The position numbers were made by a program, and so were the translations under genes. From Leptoclinus maculatus (lineage: Eukaryota; Chordata; Actinopteri; Perciformes; Stichaeidae), in assembly GCA_032191485.1 (NCBI GenBank), contig JAVDOI010000010.1, forward strand, positions 1,924,197-1,988,196: a stretch of 64,000 nucleotides of DNA, given 5' to 3'. This document shows, one piece after another, positions 62,879-64,000 of this stretch. Numbering within the stretch: the first letter of the stretch is position 1; each line of letters starts with the position of its first letter. The notes beneath the pieces were generated by a model. The model was not told where the DNA came from. It made no database searches and was given only the letters and a program-made list of their open reading frames with translations.

Positions 62879-64000
62879 TGTGCATGTCCACTATATTAGA
62901 CAGGGCGTGCGAGGGGTGCCTCAGCATGTGTGTGCCGCTGTCTGTTCGGAGCTCTCGGCGCCAGCAGGGAGCGCCATTCCAATTTACCCATCAGCCACGG
63001 AGGTAGGGGGTAAAAGCGCGGGGCATCGCTGTCGGAGATTTCACATTCGAGGGACGAGATTACCAGTCAGGGGACCCCTGTGCGGAGGTGATGAGGGAGG
63101 GAGACTGCAGGGGCACAGTGTGGGGTGGTTGGGACGGCTGGGGGACGGAGGAGTGCTGAGAGGGGAGGAGGGCAGCACGACTCAACGACACCCTGGAATC
63201 CGTGGGCTCTCTGTTTTCTGGGGAGCGTAGCTGCCAAGCTGCACATCTGTTTGACACCAGGCGCTGTGGTATGGCAGTCAGGGGGCTGTCTGTCCCGATT
63301 CACATCTCCTCGCTCTCTAGTTTGTGCTAAGGATCTGGACAACTACCGTCTCCTTAGAGTTCCTTGCAGAACTGTGTGTTGTGTAGAAAACCCGGAAAAA
63401 CAAAAGGAGGCAAGATTCTAACTTTCATAGCAGCAAATTATTTATTCTCCTCTTTTATTTGTTTGTTGTCGTTCTACGTGCTGTAACCACATGCACGGGA
63501 AAGATTACAAACACTGGAACACAATCATGGCCTTGTAAAACCATCGTGAATAGTTACCTCAGACCCAGTCTGCTGTCTGCCGTGCTCACTCAGCCTGTGT
63601 TTGAGTGCCGGCCAAGTCAGCCATGGCTGCTCCAGAGGCCCCGAAGCCTGTTGGGGAGACGGGACATTCCAAATAGCATAACTCATTCTTTACACCCTCT
63701 CCGCTGCCATTAGTTAATTATATGCAGGTGTTTTCCTTTCTTAGTTGTTTTTTTTCCTCCTGTAGATCTAATAAAAATGTAACCATAAGTACATAAAGCC
63801 AAATAGACGGAGAAAAGGAAGGGGGGAAACATTGTGGAGGAAGTGGCTGAATGTGCTGTGTGAAGCAAATTATTGCCCCCATGTAGATTCATCAGTTCTC
63901 CCTGCTGGATTAAGGAAGGGCCTTTCTAATGAAGTTCGCCCCGTCAAAATGAAGGGACTAATTCTGATTTAGCTGAGGTAATGAACTTCCCCTCTCCTAG

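Larger units (their letters stand above)
43148..64000 (+). other. znf521: ZNF521 intron following the KKTYQC exon (continues past window)
   Basis: At least 20.8 kb of intron without a supported constitutive exon. Contents: mostly unique AT-rich DNA at 43.1-45 kb with a small tandem duplication at 44335; a 29-nt direct repeat at 45785 and 46730; a motif cluster at 47.9-48.1 kb; C/G tracts at 50444, 53056, 56492, 57992, 60193 and 62064; T29 at 51591; a hAT-type element at 54888-55643; a possible cassette exon at 57280-57336; and pyrimidine-rich stretches at 53.5 and 60.6 kb. The longer open frames here (for example 59593-60273 and 60453-61172) are proline-rich or low-complexity translations of simple sequence and look non-coding. 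Confidence 0.75.

Noticed and set aside
1..64000. tRNA, rRNA, CRISPR or viral sequences.
   Set aside because: No tRNA box pair, no rRNA-like block, no spaced identical repeats and no viral protein motif were seen; simple repeats explain the repetitive parts.

Overview
This is vertebrate, almost certainly teleost fish, nuclear DNA. It holds one recognisable gene: part of ZNF521, a large multi-C2H2 zinc-finger transcription cofactor, on the + strand. The organism call rests on three things. The predicted protein is clearly close to vertebrate ZNF521 but differs from the mammalian form in its linkers. The introns are full of CA/GT microsatellites and long C/G tracts. There is also a compact hAT-type element with the TAGGGCTGCAC terminus that is common in fish genomes. 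No bacterial or viral gene, operon or CRISPR array is present.

Layout. 1-5568 is intron. 5569-5625 is a 57-nt phase-symmetric exon (probable cassette). 5626-13343 is intron and contains a 200-N assembly gap at 11265-11464, flanked by two near-identical 0.7-kb copies that look like an unmerged contig overlap. 13344-13544 is a 201-nt exon encoding an acidic linker and an N-terminal C2HC finger. 13545-39425 is a 25.9-kb intron. 39426-42937 is a giant 3,512-nt exon encoding about 26 zinc fingers. 42938-43062 is a 125-nt intron. 43063-43147 is an 85-nt exon encoding one further finger. 43148-64000 is the start of an intron of more than 20.8 kb. The first coding exon (which should carry the N-terminal MSRRKQ-type NuRD-binding motif) and the last exons (three C-terminal fingers in the family) were not found, so both gene ends lie outside the window.

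The exons join in frame: 5569-5625 phase 1/1, 13344-13544 phase 1/1, 39426-42937 phase 1/0, 43063-43147 phase 0/1. Together they encode about 1,280 residues of a nuclear DNA/protein-binding cofactor. In other vertebrates this protein antagonises EBF1 and modulates BMP/SMAD signalling in neural, haematopoietic, adipose and bone progenitors.

The rest is non-coding. I could support microsatellites, a minisatellite, a non-autonomous hAT element with an exact 8-bp target-site duplication, fragments of dispersed fish repeats, short duplicated segments, and candidate regulatory motifs (an RFX/X-box plus CCAAT cluster at 47.9-48.1 kb). I found no convincing new biological system. The most useful observations are the small exon at 5569, a possible second 57-nt cassette exon at 57280, the false duplication at the gap, and the motif cluster at 47.9-48.1 kb.
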